64,000 nt of DNA from Rhizobiales bacterium Ga0077524 (GTDB taxonomy: Bacteria > Pseudomonadota > Alphaproteobacteria > Rhizobiales > Hyphomicrobiaceae). Under the pieces are notes generated by a model, which was given only the letters and a program-made list of their open reading frames with translations, was not told where the DNA came from and did no database searches. The DNA lies in NCBI GenBank assembly GCA_001464755.1, contig LNDR01000415.1:39512-103511 (forward strand). The letters run 5' to 3'. Position 1 is the first letter of the stretch. Every line of letters begins with the position of its first letter. Of the stretch, positions 48,484 through 59,440 are shown in pieces. The position numbers were made by a program, and so were the translations under genes.

Positions 48484-48648
48484 CGGATCAGCCTAGCAGT
48501 CTCCGATGCGGCTCGCTTGATCGCCGTCAGCTGCAACTTGTGCCGCTATCCCCGACGGAATGGCCCCGACGGAATGGGTTGCGCCGAGCGCCCGCAGGCG
48601 CGAGCATCTTTGAACTGGTAGCGACCGACCACGATGGAGTAGCCCACC

Positions 48649-49146
48649 ATGCACGAGACCTACATGCGCCGTGCCCTCGAGATCGCGCGCGAAGCCCTGG
48701 ATGAGCCCGGCGCGCTCCCCTATGCGGCGGTCGTCGTCAAGGACGGCCGAATTGTCGGCGAGGGCCTGAACCGCGCCAACGGCCGATACGACCCCACCTC
48801 CCACGGCGAGGTCGAGGCCATTCGCGATGCCTGTGCGAAGCTTGGCACGCTCGACCTCTCAGGCTGCGATCTCTACACCACCGCAGAGCCCTGCTCGATG
48901 TGCGTCGCGACCATGTATCTCTCGGGGATAGAGCGCCTCTATTACGCGCTTGCCGTGCCGGATTCCGCCGCTTTCATGGCCCGCCTCGCCGCCCGCGATC
49001 CGAAATGGCAGCGTCGCATCTCAGCCGCCGACCTCCGCCGCGAGGTCTCACTCCCGATGCATCAACGCCAGATGCCCGCCGAGCCGGTGCTGCGAGACGA
49101 GACAAGCGCCGTGTTCGAGGAGTTTGCGCGGAAGGTGGAGGCTTGA
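48649..49146 (+). CDS. Zinc nucleoside deaminase (guanine/cytosine deaminase-like)
   Basis: A 165-residue CMP/dCMP deaminase-fold protein. The active site is His52-Gly-Glu54 in SHGEVEAI (zinc ligand and proton shuttle) and Cys82/Cys85 in AEPCSMC. The terminal pattern with a long C-terminal helix resembles guanine deaminase or cytosine deaminase more than TadA. It deaminates a nucleobase or nucleoside for salvage. GGAGTAG lies ahead of the ATG. Confidence 0.9.
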   Translation: MHETYMRRALEIAREALDEPGALPYAAVVVKDGRIVGEGLNRANGRYDPTSHGEVEAIRDACAKLGTLDLSGCDLYTTAEPCSMCVATMYLSGIERLYYALAVPDSAAFMARLAARDPKWQRRISAADLRREVSLPMHQRQMPAEPVLRDETSAVFEEFARKVEA

Positions 49147-49170
49147 ACTAGGAACGTCGTTGCAGGGCAC

Positions 49171-49593
49171 TCAGTCGGGCGTCCCAAGCCATGGATTGAG
49201 CAATGCAACGCCCATGGGCTCGAAATCGCTCGTGTCGCGAGTGACGATCGTCAACCCGTGCGTCAATGCCGTCGCGGCAATCAGTGCATCGCGCTCGGGT
49301 CGCGGGTCGGGCACGTGCAAGCTCGCAGCAGTCCGCGCGACCGCAGCACTGACGTCGAGCAACCGACCTTCGAACGCAACCAGGACGACGTGGTCGAGCC
49401 AACGACGGAGCAGGGCCCCTTGGGCAACGTCGCGACGTTCGATCCGCAGCACGCCGATCTCCAGCTCGAGAAGCGAAATCGTCGAGAGCCAGAAGTGATT
49501 AGCGGGAATTCTTTCGGCCCAGTCGCGGACCAATCGATCCGCACGCGCAGCCTTGCGCAGCTCGGAGACGACGTTCGTGTCCAGCAGGAACAT
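49171..49593 (-). CDS. vapC: PIN-domain toxin (VapC/FitB-like)
   Basis: A 140-residue PIN protein: MFLLDTNVVSELRKAARAD gives Asp5 and the FitB-like VVSE motif; STISLLELEIGV has the central Glu; DPRPERDALIAATAL and LTIVTRDTSDFE carry the C-terminal acids. The start ATG shares one base with the stop of the Phd-type antitoxin. Predicted Mg2+-dependent ribonuclease toxin. Third toxin-antitoxin pair of the window. Confidence 0.92.
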   Translation of the reverse strand: MFLLDTNVVSELRKAARADRLVRDWAERIPANHFWLSTISLLELEIGVLRIERRDVAQGALLRRWLDHVVLVAFEGRLLDVSAAVARTAASLHVPDPRPERDALIAATALTHGLTIVTRDTSDFEPMGVALLNPWLGTPD

Positions 49594-49850
49594 CAGTCGA
49601 GATCGATCGGCTTGGCCCGCGGTCCGCTCAGCTTCGGTGGCTCGAATTCGATCTCGTCGTCCCCCAGCATGGCGAGTGCTGCGAGCAGGCTTGGCCCTTT
49701 GCCGCTAAGGCGTAGATAGTCGTCAAAGCTGAGGAGCACATGCGCCGGGCGGCCGCGATCGGTGATGATCACGGGACCCTTTTCGGCAGCCTTCTTGGCG
49801 CCGCCGGCGTCCTGGTTGAACTCGCGGCTCGAGATCGTGGTGATACCCAT
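49593..49850 (-). CDS. Phd/YefM-type antitoxin
   Basis: An 85-residue protein starting MGITTISSREFNQDAGGAKK, the Phd/YefM N-terminal DNA-binding fold, followed by GPVIITDRGRPAHVLLSFDDY. The C-terminus (DDEIEFEPPKL) is acidic and would bind the toxin. The ATG at 49850 has GGAGGT 6 nt upstream; an in-frame ATG at 49874 has none. It overlaps the PIN toxin by one base. Confidence 0.9.
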   Translation of the reverse strand: MGITTISSREFNQDAGGAKKAAEKGPVIITDRGRPAHVLLSFDDYLRLSGKGPSLLAALAMLGDDEIEFEPPKLSGPRAKPIDLD

Positions 49851-49928
49851 GATCGGACCTCCACCCCATAGCAACGTTGCTACCAGACGCGAGCTAGCTC
49901 GTCAAGAAAATGTAGAAACATACCTACA

Positions 49929-51473
49929 TTACTCCCACTCGATCGTCCCCGGCGGCTTCGACGTCACGTCGTAGACGACGCGGTTGATGCCGCGCACCTC
50001 GTTGATGATGCGGGTAGCGGCGCGTCCCAGCACGTTCATGTCGAACGGGAAGAAATCCGCGGTCATGCCGTCGGTCGAGGTGACGGCGCGCAACGCACAG
50101 ACGTGGTCGTAAGTGCGCGCATCACCCATGACACCCACCGTCCGCACCGGCAGCAACACCGCAAACGCCTGCCAGATTGTGTCGTAGAGCCCGGCCTTGC
50201 GGATCTCGTCGAGATAGATGGCGTCGGCTTTGCGCAGAATATCCATCTTCTCGACCGTGACTTCGCCCGGACAACGGATCGCCAGTCCTGGCCCCGGGAA
50301 CGGATGCCGCCCGACGAACGCCTCTGGTAGCCCTAACTCGCGGCCAAGCGCGCGCACCTCGTCCTTGAACAACTCCCGCAGCGGCTCGATCAGCTTCAGG
50401 TTCATACGCTCGGGCAGCCCGCCGACATTGTGGTGCGACTTGATCGTCACCGACGGCCCACCCGTGAACGACACGCTCTCGATCACATCCGGGTAGAGCG
50501 TGCCTTGGACCAAGTAGTCCGCGCCTCCGATTCTCTTGGCTTCCGCCTCGAAGGTCTCGATGAACAGCCGCCCGATCGTCTTGCGCTTCTGCTCGGGATC
50601 GGAGATTCCAGCCAGCGCGCCCAGGAACTGCTTCGAAGCGTCCACGTGGATCAGCGGAATGTTATAGGTGCCGCGGAACAGCCGCACGACCTCCTCGGCT
50701 TCGTTGAGACGCATCAGCCCGTGGTCGACGAAGATGCACGTCAACTGGTCGCCGATCGCCTCGTGCACGAGTACCGCCGCCACCGCGCTGTCGACACCGC
50801 CGGACAGCCCGCAGATCACTTTGGATTTCCCAACTTGCGCCCGGATCTTCGCGATCTCGCTCGAGCGGAAATGGCGCATCGTCCAGTCGCCGGGGAGCCC
50901 GGAGATCTTGCGCACGAAATTCTGGATCAGCGCTGCACCCTTCGGCGTATGCGCAACCTCGGGATGGAACTGCACGGCGAAATGCTGTCCATCGGCATCC
51001 GCGATCGCCGCGAACGGCGCCCCCTGGCTGACTGCAACCACGCGAAACCCATCCGGCAACCTGGTCACGCGGTCGCCGTGGCTCATCCAGACCGTGTCGC
51101 GCTCGCCCTTGGCCCAAACGCCCTCGAACAGCGGGCAATCGTCCACGACCTCGATCTCGGCCCGGCCGAACTCGCGGTGATGCCCGCCCTCCACCTCGCC
51201 GCCCATCTGGGCGACCATGGTCTGCTCGCCGTAGCAGATGCCGAGCACCGGCAAGCCCGACGTGAACACCCAATCGGGCGCCCGTGGCGTGCCCATCTCG
51301 GTCACACTGGCGGGGCCGCCGGAGAGAATGACGGCCCGCGGTTTCAGCCGCTCGCGCGCCTCCTCGGCCTTGTTGAACGGTACGATTTCCGAGTAGGCGC
51401 CAGCCTCGCGCACGCGACGCGCGATAAGCTGCGTCACCTGGCTGCCGAAGTCGATGATGAGCACGGTGTCCAT
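49929..51473 (-). CDS. guaA: GMP synthase (glutamine-hydrolysing)
   Basis: A 514-residue enzyme from the ATG at 51473 ([20 protein letters not shown]). The class I amidotransferase triad is Cys80 (GICYGEQ), His170 and Glu172 (FHPEV). The ATP pyrophosphatase loop is SGGVDS at residues 223-228. The dimerisation domain ends with the usual [11 protein letters not shown]. It converts XMP to GMP. The frame stays open upstream of 51473 but without homology. Confidence 0.97.
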   Translation of the reverse strand: MDTVLIIDFGSQVTQLIARRVREAGAYSEIVPFNKAEEARERLKPRAVILSGGPASVTEMGTPRAPDWVFTSGLPVLGICYGEQTMVAQMGGEVEGGHHREFGRAEIEVVDDCPLFEGVWAKGERDTVWMSHGDRVTRLPDGFRVVAVSQGAPFAAIADADGQHFAVQFHPEVAHTPKGAALIQNFVRKISGLPGDWTMRHFRSSEIAKIRAQVGKSKVICGLSGGVDSAVAAVLVHEAIGDQLTCIFVDHGLMRLNEAEEVVRLFRGTYNIPLIHVDASKQFLGALAGISDPEQKRKTIGRLFIETFEAEAKRIGGADYLVQGTLYPDVIESVSFTGGPSVTIKSHHNVGGLPERMNLKLIEPLRELFKDEVRALGRELGLPEAFVGRHPFPGPGLAIRCPGEVTVEKMDILRKADAIYLDEIRKAGLYDTIWQAFAVLLPVRTVGVMGDARTYDHVCALRAVTSTDGMTADFFPFDMNVLGRAATRIINEVRGINRVVYDVTSKPPGTIEWE

Positions 51474-51626
51474 GGTGCTTGTTAATTCAGCCGTCGCGCG
51501 GAGGCAATGCGGCGGGATAGAAGGGGCCGTGGCCGCGGTTGATCGCAGCCCTCCCGCCGACATGGGCACTCTGCGCCTCGAAGCGGTAACGTCACAAGAA
51601 CCTGATCCTGACCGGGAGCCGCGACA

Positions 51627-52625
<999 letters not shown>

Positions 52626-52705
52626 GCCCAGAACGGTCTTGAATCGCCGAAGGGGATGCGCACGGCCAGGGTCGCATGCTATGAATGCGGCAACAGGAGC
52701 AACCG

Positions 52706-52951
52706 ATGACCGATACCGAAACGACGCGCAAGGCGGCAGCAGATGTGCCGCATGTTCACGGCCCCGACTGTGATCACGATCATGACCATCAGGGCCACGT
52801 GCATGGCCCGAACTGCAATCACGGCCACCACCATCACGCGCCCGTGGCCAAGTATCATCGGGCCGCACCCAAGGTCGGTCGCAACGACGCGTGCCCGTGC
52901 GGCAGCGGCAGGAAGTACAAGAAGTGCTGTATCGAGGGCGCGCACGCCTGA
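52706..52951 (+). CDS. Small His-rich SEC-C protein
   Basis: An 81-residue protein starting [13 protein letters not shown], with AGGAG 6 nt upstream. Residues ~16-46 are a His/Asp/Cys cluster with two copies of HVHGPxCxH plus HGHHHH. The C-terminus [18 protein letters not shown] is a SEC-C motif nearly identical to that of the preceding gene. It probably binds zinc or another metal. It is not similar in its N-terminal half to SecA. Function unknown. Confidence 0.8.
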   Translation: MTDTETTRKAAADVPHVHGPDCDHDHDHQGHVHGPNCNHGHHHHAPVAKYHRAAPKVGRNDACPCGSGRKYKKCCIEGAHA

Positions 52952-53010
52952 GTGAGGGCGACGGCGTCGGATTGGCCGGGATCACCCCTGGCCTCATGGA
53001 GCCGAGCCTT

Positions 53011-54045
53011 ATGGAACCCGTCACCAGCAAGCTCCGCAGGACCCGCCTTTTCGCCAATCTGCCCGAGGACGGCCTCGCCGATCTGATCTCGGACCCTGGC
53101 GTCAGGCACGGAGAGCTGGCCGAGGTGGTCGACGCTCGCCCCGGCGATCTGGTGGTGCTGCTGGAGGGCGGCCTGCACATGATCGCCAAGGACGGCGCGG
53201 GCGAGCACTTGGCCATTCTCTCGGTCAACGAGACAGCCCCCGAGCCGGCCATCCTCTACACCATACCGGCGGGCGCGGTTCTGCGCCTCACGCGGTTCTC
53301 GACCTACCTGGTCATCGACGGCGCTCGCCTCGACTGGCTGCTCTCTGCAACCCAGGAGCAAAAGAGCCTCGCCTCTCTCGACGACCGCGTCCGCGAGCGC
53401 ACCGCGGCACTGATCCGTTCCGCCCCCTTCAAGCAGCTGAGCTTCGACCAGGTCGTGTCTTGCGCCGAGGCGATGGAGGCCTGGACCGTAGCGGCCGGCG
53501 AGGACGTGGTGCTGGAGGGCCAGCCCGGCGATTACTTCTATGTCGTCGAGAGTGGACAGGCCGAGGTCGTGCGGCGGGGCTCGCCGGTCGCCCGTCTCGG
53601 TGCCGGCGGCTCCTTCGGCGAGGAGGCCTTGTTGCAGGAGGTCGCCCGGAATGCCACCGTCCGCATGGTGTCGGAAGGCCGGCTGCTTCGCCTGGCCAAG
53701 TCGGATTTCGATCGCCTGTTGAAGGCCGAGCTCGTCGACGTCATCAAGCCCGACGCGGCCTATCGCCTTATCGAGGGCGGCACCGCCGAGATGATCGACT
53801 GCCGTGGCGAGGAGGAATGGGAGCTGTGGCGTCTGCCGCGCTCGCGCCTGATGCCGCTCGACCAGATCCGCGAGCGCGCCCGGGGCCTTGATCGCTCGCG
53901 CACCTACGTCGTCTATTGCCGTAACGGCCGCCGTGCGTTGGCAGCCGCTTTCCTCATGCACCAGCTCGGTCTCCGGACCTACGCGCTGGATGGAGGGATC
54001 GCCGCTTGGCCCTACGAAATCGAGGGCCAGCCGCTCGGCGCTTGA
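53011..54045 (+). CDS. cNMP-binding domain fused to a rhodanese domain
   Basis: A 344-residue protein starting MEPVTSKLRRTRLFANLPED, with GGAG 9 nt upstream of the ATG at 53011; an ATG at 52996 is possible. Two cyclic-nucleotide-binding-like folds are seen: a divergent one at about residues 8-110 and a clear one at about 140-245 (GQPGDYFYVVESGQAEVVRRG, GGSFGEEALLQEVARNATV). The C-terminal rhodanese domain has the active-site loop YCRNGRRALAAA and ends LDGGIAAWPYEIEG. A sulfur-transfer enzyme gated by a nucleotide is the inference. Confidence 0.85.
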   Translation: MEPVTSKLRRTRLFANLPEDGLADLISDPGVRHGELAEVVDARPGDLVVLLEGGLHMIAKDGAGEHLAILSVNETAPEPAILYTIPAGAVLRLTRFSTYLVIDGARLDWLLSATQEQKSLASLDDRVRERTAALIRSAPFKQLSFDQVVSCAEAMEAWTVAAGEDVVLEGQPGDYFYVVESGQAEVVRRGSPVARLGAGGSFGEEALLQEVARNATVRMVSEGRLLRLAKSDFDRLLKAELVDVIKPDAAYRLIEGGTAEMIDCRGEEEWELWRLPRSRLMPLDQIRERARGLDRSRTYVVYCRNGRRALAAAFLMHQLGLRTYALDGGIAAWPYEIEGQPLGA

Positions 54046-54166
54046 GGTTGCCTGTGTAGTGAACAGGAACTGGGTCATTAATCATTGGTTTCAGCTTATT
54101 ACTGGAGTTGGCTAAGAAATCGTCTAGAATTGGGGGCTGGTTGTCCCTTCCGGAGCGTTCTCAGTC

Positions 54167-54577
54167 ATGCGCAACGCGTTTGCCCTCGCCATAGTCGCCG
54201 CGATGTTGGCGCCCACCGCCGCCCTCGCCCAGTCGCCCACGACGACGCGCATCGAGACGCGCCCGTTCTACGGCGCCACCGTCACCCTGGAGGAGGGCGT
54301 CCGCGTCTTCCGCCCGCTGCCGCCGCACGAGCGCGTCATCATTAATCCCGGCGGCGCTACGCCGTTGAGCCTCGGCTTCGAGGAGAAGCGCTCCGTCTCC
54401 CACAACTACCACTATGGTGCCGCCGGCGCCGCTGCGCCCGCTAATGCCGGTGGTAGCTACGCCGGCATTCCCTACTACGGCCGCAAGCTGCATCGCGACG
54501 GCCACCACCACCGGTCGGGAACGTTCCTTCGCGGTGGCGGCCGGGGCCATGGTGGTGGTCACGGCGGACGTCGCTGA
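54167..54577 (+). CDS. Small secreted Gly/His-rich protein
   Basis: A 136-residue protein with a Sec signal peptide (MRNAFALAIVAAMLAPTAAL, cleavage after ALA near residue 21). The mature part has an N-terminal PFYGATVTLEEGVRVFRPLP segment and ends with His/Arg/Gly repeats (HRDGHHHRSG, GGGRGHGGGHGG). No family recognised. Probably periplasmic or outer-surface. It could bind metal, but this is only suggested by composition. Confidence 0.65.
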   Translation: MRNAFALAIVAAMLAPTAALAQSPTTTRIETRPFYGATVTLEEGVRVFRPLPPHERVIINPGGATPLSLGFEEKRSVSHNYHYGAAGAAAPANAGGSYAGIPYYGRKLHRDGHHHRSGTFLRGGGRGHGGGHGGRR

Positions 54578-54662
54578 GGTTGCGGCCCGCGAAGCGCGCC
54601 CTTATTCCGGTGAAGCGGCCGAGAAGAGACCGCTAGATCCGCAATGAGGCCGTGTCGCCCGC

Positions 54663-55409
54663 ATGCCCCGCTACCGAATCACCATCGAGTATGACGGAAC
54701 GCCTTTTGTCGGCTGGCAGATCCAGGCCAAAGGGCGATCCGTTCAAGGCTGCCTGACCGAGGCTGTCCGCCGCTTTACAGGCGAGACTGTGAGCGTGCGT
54801 GGCGCCGGTCGCACCGACGCTGGAGTCCACGCCCGAGGCCAGGTCGCACATTTCGATCTCGTGCGTGACTGGGAGCCGTTCAAAGTCCGTGAGGCCTTGA
54901 ATTTTCATTTGAAGCCCGACCCGATGGTGATCCTCGATGCGGCCGTCGCAGCACCCGATTTCGACGCCCGTTTCTCGGCGACCGGCCGCGGCTATCTCTA
55001 CCGGATCCTCGCCAGGAAGGCCCCGCCGGCCCTCGATCGCAACCGTGTCTGGTGGGTGCCGCGCCCGCTCGACCCGGCGGCGATGGCCGAGGCCGCAACC
55101 CACATGCTCGGCCACCACGACTTCACGACTTTTCGTGCGGCTGGCTGCCAGGCCGCCTCCCCGGTGAAGACACTCGACCGCCTCGATGTCTCGGTCGTCG
55201 GCGAGGAGATCCGCATCGAGGCCGAGGCCCGATCGTTCCTCCATCACCAGGTGCGCTCTATCGCCGGCAGCTTGAAGCAGGTCGGCGAGGGCCGATGGAC
55301 GCCGGCCGACATGAAGGCCGCACTCGAGGCTCGCGATCGCGCGCGGTGCGGGGCCCTGGCGCCGTCGAGGGGGCTCTACTTGATGGATGTGATGTACGGC
55401 GCGCTATGA
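54663..55409 (+). CDS. truA: tRNA pseudouridine(38-40) synthase TruA
   Basis: A 248-residue protein with [17 protein letters not shown] at the N-terminus, the catalytic Asp in [27 protein letters not shown] and the C-terminal [20 protein letters not shown]. It isomerises uridines 38-40 in the tRNA anticodon stem. Length is standard. Confidence 0.96.
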   Translation: MPRYRITIEYDGTPFVGWQIQAKGRSVQGCLTEAVRRFTGETVSVRGAGRTDAGVHARGQVAHFDLVRDWEPFKVREALNFHLKPDPMVILDAAVAAPDFDARFSATGRGYLYRILARKAPPALDRNRVWWVPRPLDPAAMAEAATHMLGHHDFTTFRAAGCQAASPVKTLDRLDVSVVGEEIRIEAEARSFLHHQVRSIAGSLKQVGEGRWTPADMKAALEARDRARCGALAPSRGLYLMDVMYGAL

Positions 55410-55490
55410 TGCGGTCTTCCGTGCTGGCCACGAGCGCGAGGATTTGCCTGAGGCGTCCGCAAAGGCGCCGTAGGCGGGAGGACGAACTCG

Positions 55491-57026
55491 ATGAGCACGA
55501 TCTACAACGCAGCGACCGACATGATCGATCGCCACCTCGCCGAGGGCCGCGCCGCCAAGGCCGCGTTCATCGACGCTACTGGCACGCTGACCTACGGTGG
55601 GCTGGCCGAGAACTGCAATCGCATGGCCAACATGTTGGGCGCTTTCGGCATCGGCCGCGAGGCCCGCATCGCGCTGCTGCTTCACGATACCCGCGACTTC
55701 CCCGTAGCCTTCTGGGGTGCCATCAAGGCTGGCGTGGTTCCGGTTGCCTTGAACACGCTGCTGACGACCGAGCAGTACGCCTACATCCTCGCCGACAGTC
55801 GCGCCAAGGCGGTCCTGGTGTCGGCGCCACTTCTGCCGGTCATTGAGCCGATACTGGGCCAGCTTCCCTTTCTCACGCACGTCTTTGTGGCAGGAGGCGC
55901 CGCCCCGCCATTTGCGCTCGATCTGGCGGCAGAGCTCGGTGCCCAGCAGGCCGCGTTCACCGCCGCCGATACCTCTCCGGACGAGACCGCCTTCTGGCTC
56001 TACTCGTCGGGCTCGACCGGCATGCCCAAGGGCGTTCGCCACGTCCACACCAGCCTTATGGCGACCGCGAGGCTCTACGGCCAGGCCGTGCTCGGCATCC
56101 GCGAGGACGACGTCGGTTTCTCCGCGGCCAAGCTGTTCTTCGCCTACGGTCTTGGCAACGGCATGAGCTTTCCGCTCGCGGCCGGCGCCACCACCATCCT
56201 GCTTGCCGAGCGTCCGACGCCGGAAATCGTGTTTCGCACCCTGCAGCAGCACCAGCCGACCATCTTCTACGGCGTCCCGACACTCTATGCGGCCATGCTG
56301 GCGCATCCGGATGCCGGGCCCGAGTTGTCGTTGCCCCGTCTCAGGGTATGCGTCTCCGCTGGCGAAGCCTTGCCCGCCGAGGTCGGCGAGGCATGGAAGC
56401 GCCGTTTCGCGGTCGACATCCTCGATGGTGTCGGCTCCACGGAGATGCTCCACATCTACGTCTCGAACCGTATTGGCGATATCAAGTACGGGAGCACCGG
56501 CAAGCCGGTCGAAGGCTACCGGGTGCGCCTCGTCGACGATGACGGCGGCGACGTCGCGCCGGGCGAGGTCGGCGAGATGCTCGTGGCTGGTCCGTCGGCC
56601 GCGGAAGGCTACTGGAATCAGCGCGAAAAGAGCCGCCGCACCTTCGAGGGTGAATGGTTGCGCACCGGCGACAAATACGTCTGCGATGCTGATGGCTGCT
56701 ACACCTACCAGGGTCGCACCGACGACATGTTCAAAGTCTCCGGCATCTGGGTCTCGCCATTCGAGGTCGAAAGCGCACTCGTGGCCCATCCGGCGGTGCT
56801 CGAGGCGGCCGTCGTACCGAAGGAAGATGGTGACGGGCTGTTGAAGCCGCGCGCCGTCGTCGTCCTGAAGCCCGGAGCCTCACAGGAAGGGCTAGTCCCT
56901 GCGCTCCAAGACCACGTCAAGGCCAAGGCCGGCCCCTGGAAGTACCCGCGCTGGATCGAGTTCACAGATACGCTCCCCAAGACCGCGACCGGCAAGATCC
57001 AGCGCTTCAAGCTGCGCGAGACGTAA
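55491..57026 (+). CDS. Benzoate-CoA-ligase-family acyl-CoA synthetase
   Basis: A 511-residue ANL ligase. The P-loop-like motif is YSSGSTGMPKGVRHVH, A5 is DGVGSTEMLHIYVSN, A8 contains YTYQGRTDDMFKVSGIWVS and the A10 catalytic Lys is in LPKTATGKIQRFKLRE. The GSTEMLHI and length pattern match benzoate-CoA ligases. It would activate an aromatic carboxylic acid. No aromatic degradation gene is next to it. GGGAGGA lies about 10 nt before the ATG. Confidence 0.9.
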   Translation: MSTIYNAATDMIDRHLAEGRAAKAAFIDATGTLTYGGLAENCNRMANMLGAFGIGREARIALLLHDTRDFPVAFWGAIKAGVVPVALNTLLTTEQYAYILADSRAKAVLVSAPLLPVIEPILGQLPFLTHVFVAGGAAPPFALDLAAELGAQQAAFTAADTSPDETAFWLYSSGSTGMPKGVRHVHTSLMATARLYGQAVLGIREDDVGFSAAKLFFAYGLGNGMSFPLAAGATTILLAERPTPEIVFRTLQQHQPTIFYGVPTLYAAMLAHPDAGPELSLPRLRVCVSAGEALPAEVGEAWKRRFAVDILDGVGSTEMLHIYVSNRIGDIKYGSTGKPVEGYRVRLVDDDGGDVAPGEVGEMLVAGPSAAEGYWNQREKSRRTFEGEWLRTGDKYVCDADGCYTYQGRTDDMFKVSGIWVSPFEVESALVAHPAVLEAAVVPKEDGDGLLKPRAVVVLKPGASQEGLVPALQDHVKAKAGPWKYPRWIEFTDTLPKTATGKIQRFKLRET

Positions 57027-57198
57027 CGCGGCCCGCGCTTCCATCCGAGCGAGAACCTCGGCCCCGTTACCTGCGGCTTCGGGCGCCCGCGTCTTTACCC
57101 ATCGAATCGCTCGTCCTGCTGCTATACCGGCTCCGCCCGCTAAGTAGTTGGGCCGGATCTCGCTCCCGGCCCCCATCCCGAGCTGCCGGAAGCCTACG

Positions 57199-58815
57199 TT
57201 GGCCAATGTGATCGCAAACCTCTTTCGCCTCGCGCGCGCCGGCCTGACGCTGGCCCGCTACGGCGTGAGCTTCGTACCCAAGGGCATGAAGGTGCCGCTC
57301 GCTCTGCGCGTCGCGCGTTGGCTGACCTTCCCTATCACGGTGCTGACCTGGCCGCTGCGCGCCGCCACACCTCGCCACCGCCGCACCGCTGAGGCCTTCG
57401 CACGGCTCGGTCCCTCCTACATAAAGCTCGGCCAGTTCCTCGCGACGCGAGAGGATGTCATCGGCCCGGAACTAGCCCGCGACTTGCGCCACCTTCAGGA
57501 CCGGCTGGCGCCTTTCCCCATGTCCGAGGCCCGTCGCGCCATAGAGGAGGCGCTGGGCGGCCGTCTTGAAAATCATTTTGTCGAACTCGGTCCGCCCGTC
57601 GCCGCCGCGTCGATTGCCCAGGTGCACAAGGGCGTCGTGATCGACAAGGACGGCACGCGCCGCGATGTGGCGGTGAAGATCCTCCGTCCTGGAGTCGAGC
57701 GCCGTTTTCGGCGCGACCTCGACAGCTACTACCTTGCCGCCCGTCTGATGGAGCGCGTGCATCGTGCTTCGCGCCGACTGAAGCCGGTGGCTGTGGTCGA
57801 TACCCTCAAGGCGACCACCGAACTCGAGATGGACCTGCGGCTCGAGGCTGCCGCCATGTCGGAGATGGCCGAGAACATCGTTGGCGACCGGGCGCTCGAA
57901 AGCGGCAACCTCCGCATTCCGACGGTCGACTGGCGGCGCACCGCGCAACGCGTGCTCACGGTCGAATGGATCGACGGCATTCCCATCGCAGACAAGGCGC
58001 GTCTCGAGGCCGACGGCCACGATCTACGCGCATTGGGCCTCACCGTGCTCCGCTCGTTTTTGCGTCACGCCATGCGCGACGGCTTTTTCCACGCCGATAT
58101 GCACCAGGGCAATCTGCTGGTCGACAAGGCCGGCAACGTCGTCGCCGTCGATTTCGGCATCATGGGGCGCCTGGGGGCCAAAGAGCGCCGATTTCTGGCG
58201 GAGATACTGCACGGGCTCATCAACCGCGATTACCGGCGTGCGGCCGAGGTGCATTTCTGGGCCGGCTACGTGCCACCACATCACCCCGTCGAGGTCTTCG
58301 CACAGGCTCTGCGGGCGATCGGTGAGCCGATCCATGGTCGCACCGCCGAGGAGATCTCGATGGCCGATCTGCTCGGCCAATTGTTCGCCTACACCGAGGT
58401 CTTCGACATGGAGACTAGGCCCGAGCTGATCAATCTCCAGAAAACCATGGTCGTCGTCGAGGGAGTTGCCCGCAGCCTCGATCCGACGCTCAATATCTGG
58501 ACCGCGGCCGAGCCGATCGCCCGCGAGTGGATGGAAGCCAATCTGGGCGCTGCCGGTGTGCTGAAGGAGGCGCGCGAGGGCGCTGGCGAGGTCGGCAAGC
58601 TCGCGAGCCAGTTGCCGGCTCTGCTCGCTGACGCTGAGCGCTTGCTCGGTGCCATGGGCGAGATGGCCCGCAGCGGCATTCGTCTCGATCAGGCCTCGAT
58701 TACCCGTCTTGCTGCCGAGGAGGCCCGGCGTAGCCGCTCCGGCCGCGTGGCGCTGTGGGTTGCGGCAATGGCGATCTCGGCACTTGCCGTCATGTTGGCG
58801 CTTGGGCCGAACTGA
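57199..58815 (+). CDS. ABC1/UbiB-family atypical kinase
   Basis: About 538 residues. I chose the TTG at 57199 because CGGAAG lies 6 nt upstream; a GTG at 57208 is an alternative. The KxGQ motif is SYIKLGQFLATRED; other ABC1 features are VAAASIAQVHKG, the ATP-Lys in VAVKILRPGV, the catalytic region GFFHADMHQGNLL and DFGIMGRLG. A C-terminal membrane helix (VALWVAAMAISALAVMLAL) is present, as in UbiB. It probably supports ubiquinone synthesis, but ubiB is not assigned without context. Confidence 0.88.
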   Translation: MANVIANLFRLARAGLTLARYGVSFVPKGMKVPLALRVARWLTFPITVLTWPLRAATPRHRRTAEAFARLGPSYIKLGQFLATREDVIGPELARDLRHLQDRLAPFPMSEARRAIEEALGGRLENHFVELGPPVAAASIAQVHKGVVIDKDGTRRDVAVKILRPGVERRFRRDLDSYYLAARLMERVHRASRRLKPVAVVDTLKATTELEMDLRLEAAAMSEMAENIVGDRALESGNLRIPTVDWRRTAQRVLTVEWIDGIPIADKARLEADGHDLRALGLTVLRSFLRHAMRDGFFHADMHQGNLLVDKAGNVVAVDFGIMGRLGAKERRFLAEILHGLINRDYRRAAEVHFWAGYVPPHHPVEVFAQALRAIGEPIHGRTAEEISMADLLGQLFAYTEVFDMETRPELINLQKTMVVVEGVARSLDPTLNIWTAAEPIAREWMEANLGAAGVLKEAREGAGEVGKLASQLPALLADAERLLGAMGEMARSGIRLDQASITRLAAEEARRSRSGRVALWVAAMAISALAVMLALGPN

Positions 58816-58900
58816 GCGCCGGGGCTGGCGGGCTAAGGCCTTGCGCCGTCTGTAGCTGACGTGTACCTCGTTCACACCTGCCTGGAGACCTGCGCGCCCG

Positions 58901-59320
58901 ATGCTGGACAAGGTCGTCAATTTCTTTCTGGTTCATGCCGCGATCGTGCTGCCGCTGGTCGTCGTCCTGGCGCTGGTCGTCTCCTCGACCGCGCGATCCG
59001 CCTTCAAGTGGCTGCTCCGCTTCACGGCAAGGCTCCTTCTGATCGCCGCCGTCGTAACCATCGCTTACGATGGCTCGCGCACTCTGGCTGGCGGATCGGG
59101 GCTCGTAATCACGTCACTGTGGGACCACTGGTCGGCACTCCATCCCTCCAGCATCGAGACCGTCCGCAAGCTCCTCGTGGCCAAAGTAAACCCGTTGGCT
59201 TGGGAGGCAGCCGTGCGCCCCTTGCTCGGGTTGCCGGCATGGCTCGTCGCAGGGGCGCTTGGGTTTATCCTCGGCTGGCTCGGCCGCCGCCGCCGCAAGG
59301 TGAGCATCTTTGTGAACTGA
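58901..59320 (+). CDS. Small membrane protein, unknown function
   Basis: A 139-residue protein: hydrophobic helices at about residues 10-27, 38-56 and 112-128 (the last in LVAGALGFILGWL), ending with a basic tail RRRRKVSIFVN. The loop between helices 2 and 3 is predicted exported. It follows the ABC1 kinase by 85 bp and may be in its operon. No family recognised. Confidence 0.65.
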   Translation: MLDKVVNFFLVHAAIVLPLVVVLALVVSSTARSAFKWLLRFTARLLLIAAVVTIAYDGSRTLAGGSGLVITSLWDHWSALHPSSIETVRKLLVAKVNPLAWEAAVRPLLGLPAWLVAGALGFILGWLGRRRRKVSIFVN

Positions 59321-59440
59321 GCCTGCCGCGATTGACCCGCTCGCTGGATCGTGACCACGACGCTTGCGGCAAACTCGGTCGACGTGGCCTATATTGTCTG
59401 AGAAACCCTCCCCGTCATCTCACCCGTCGCGAGGTCTCAC

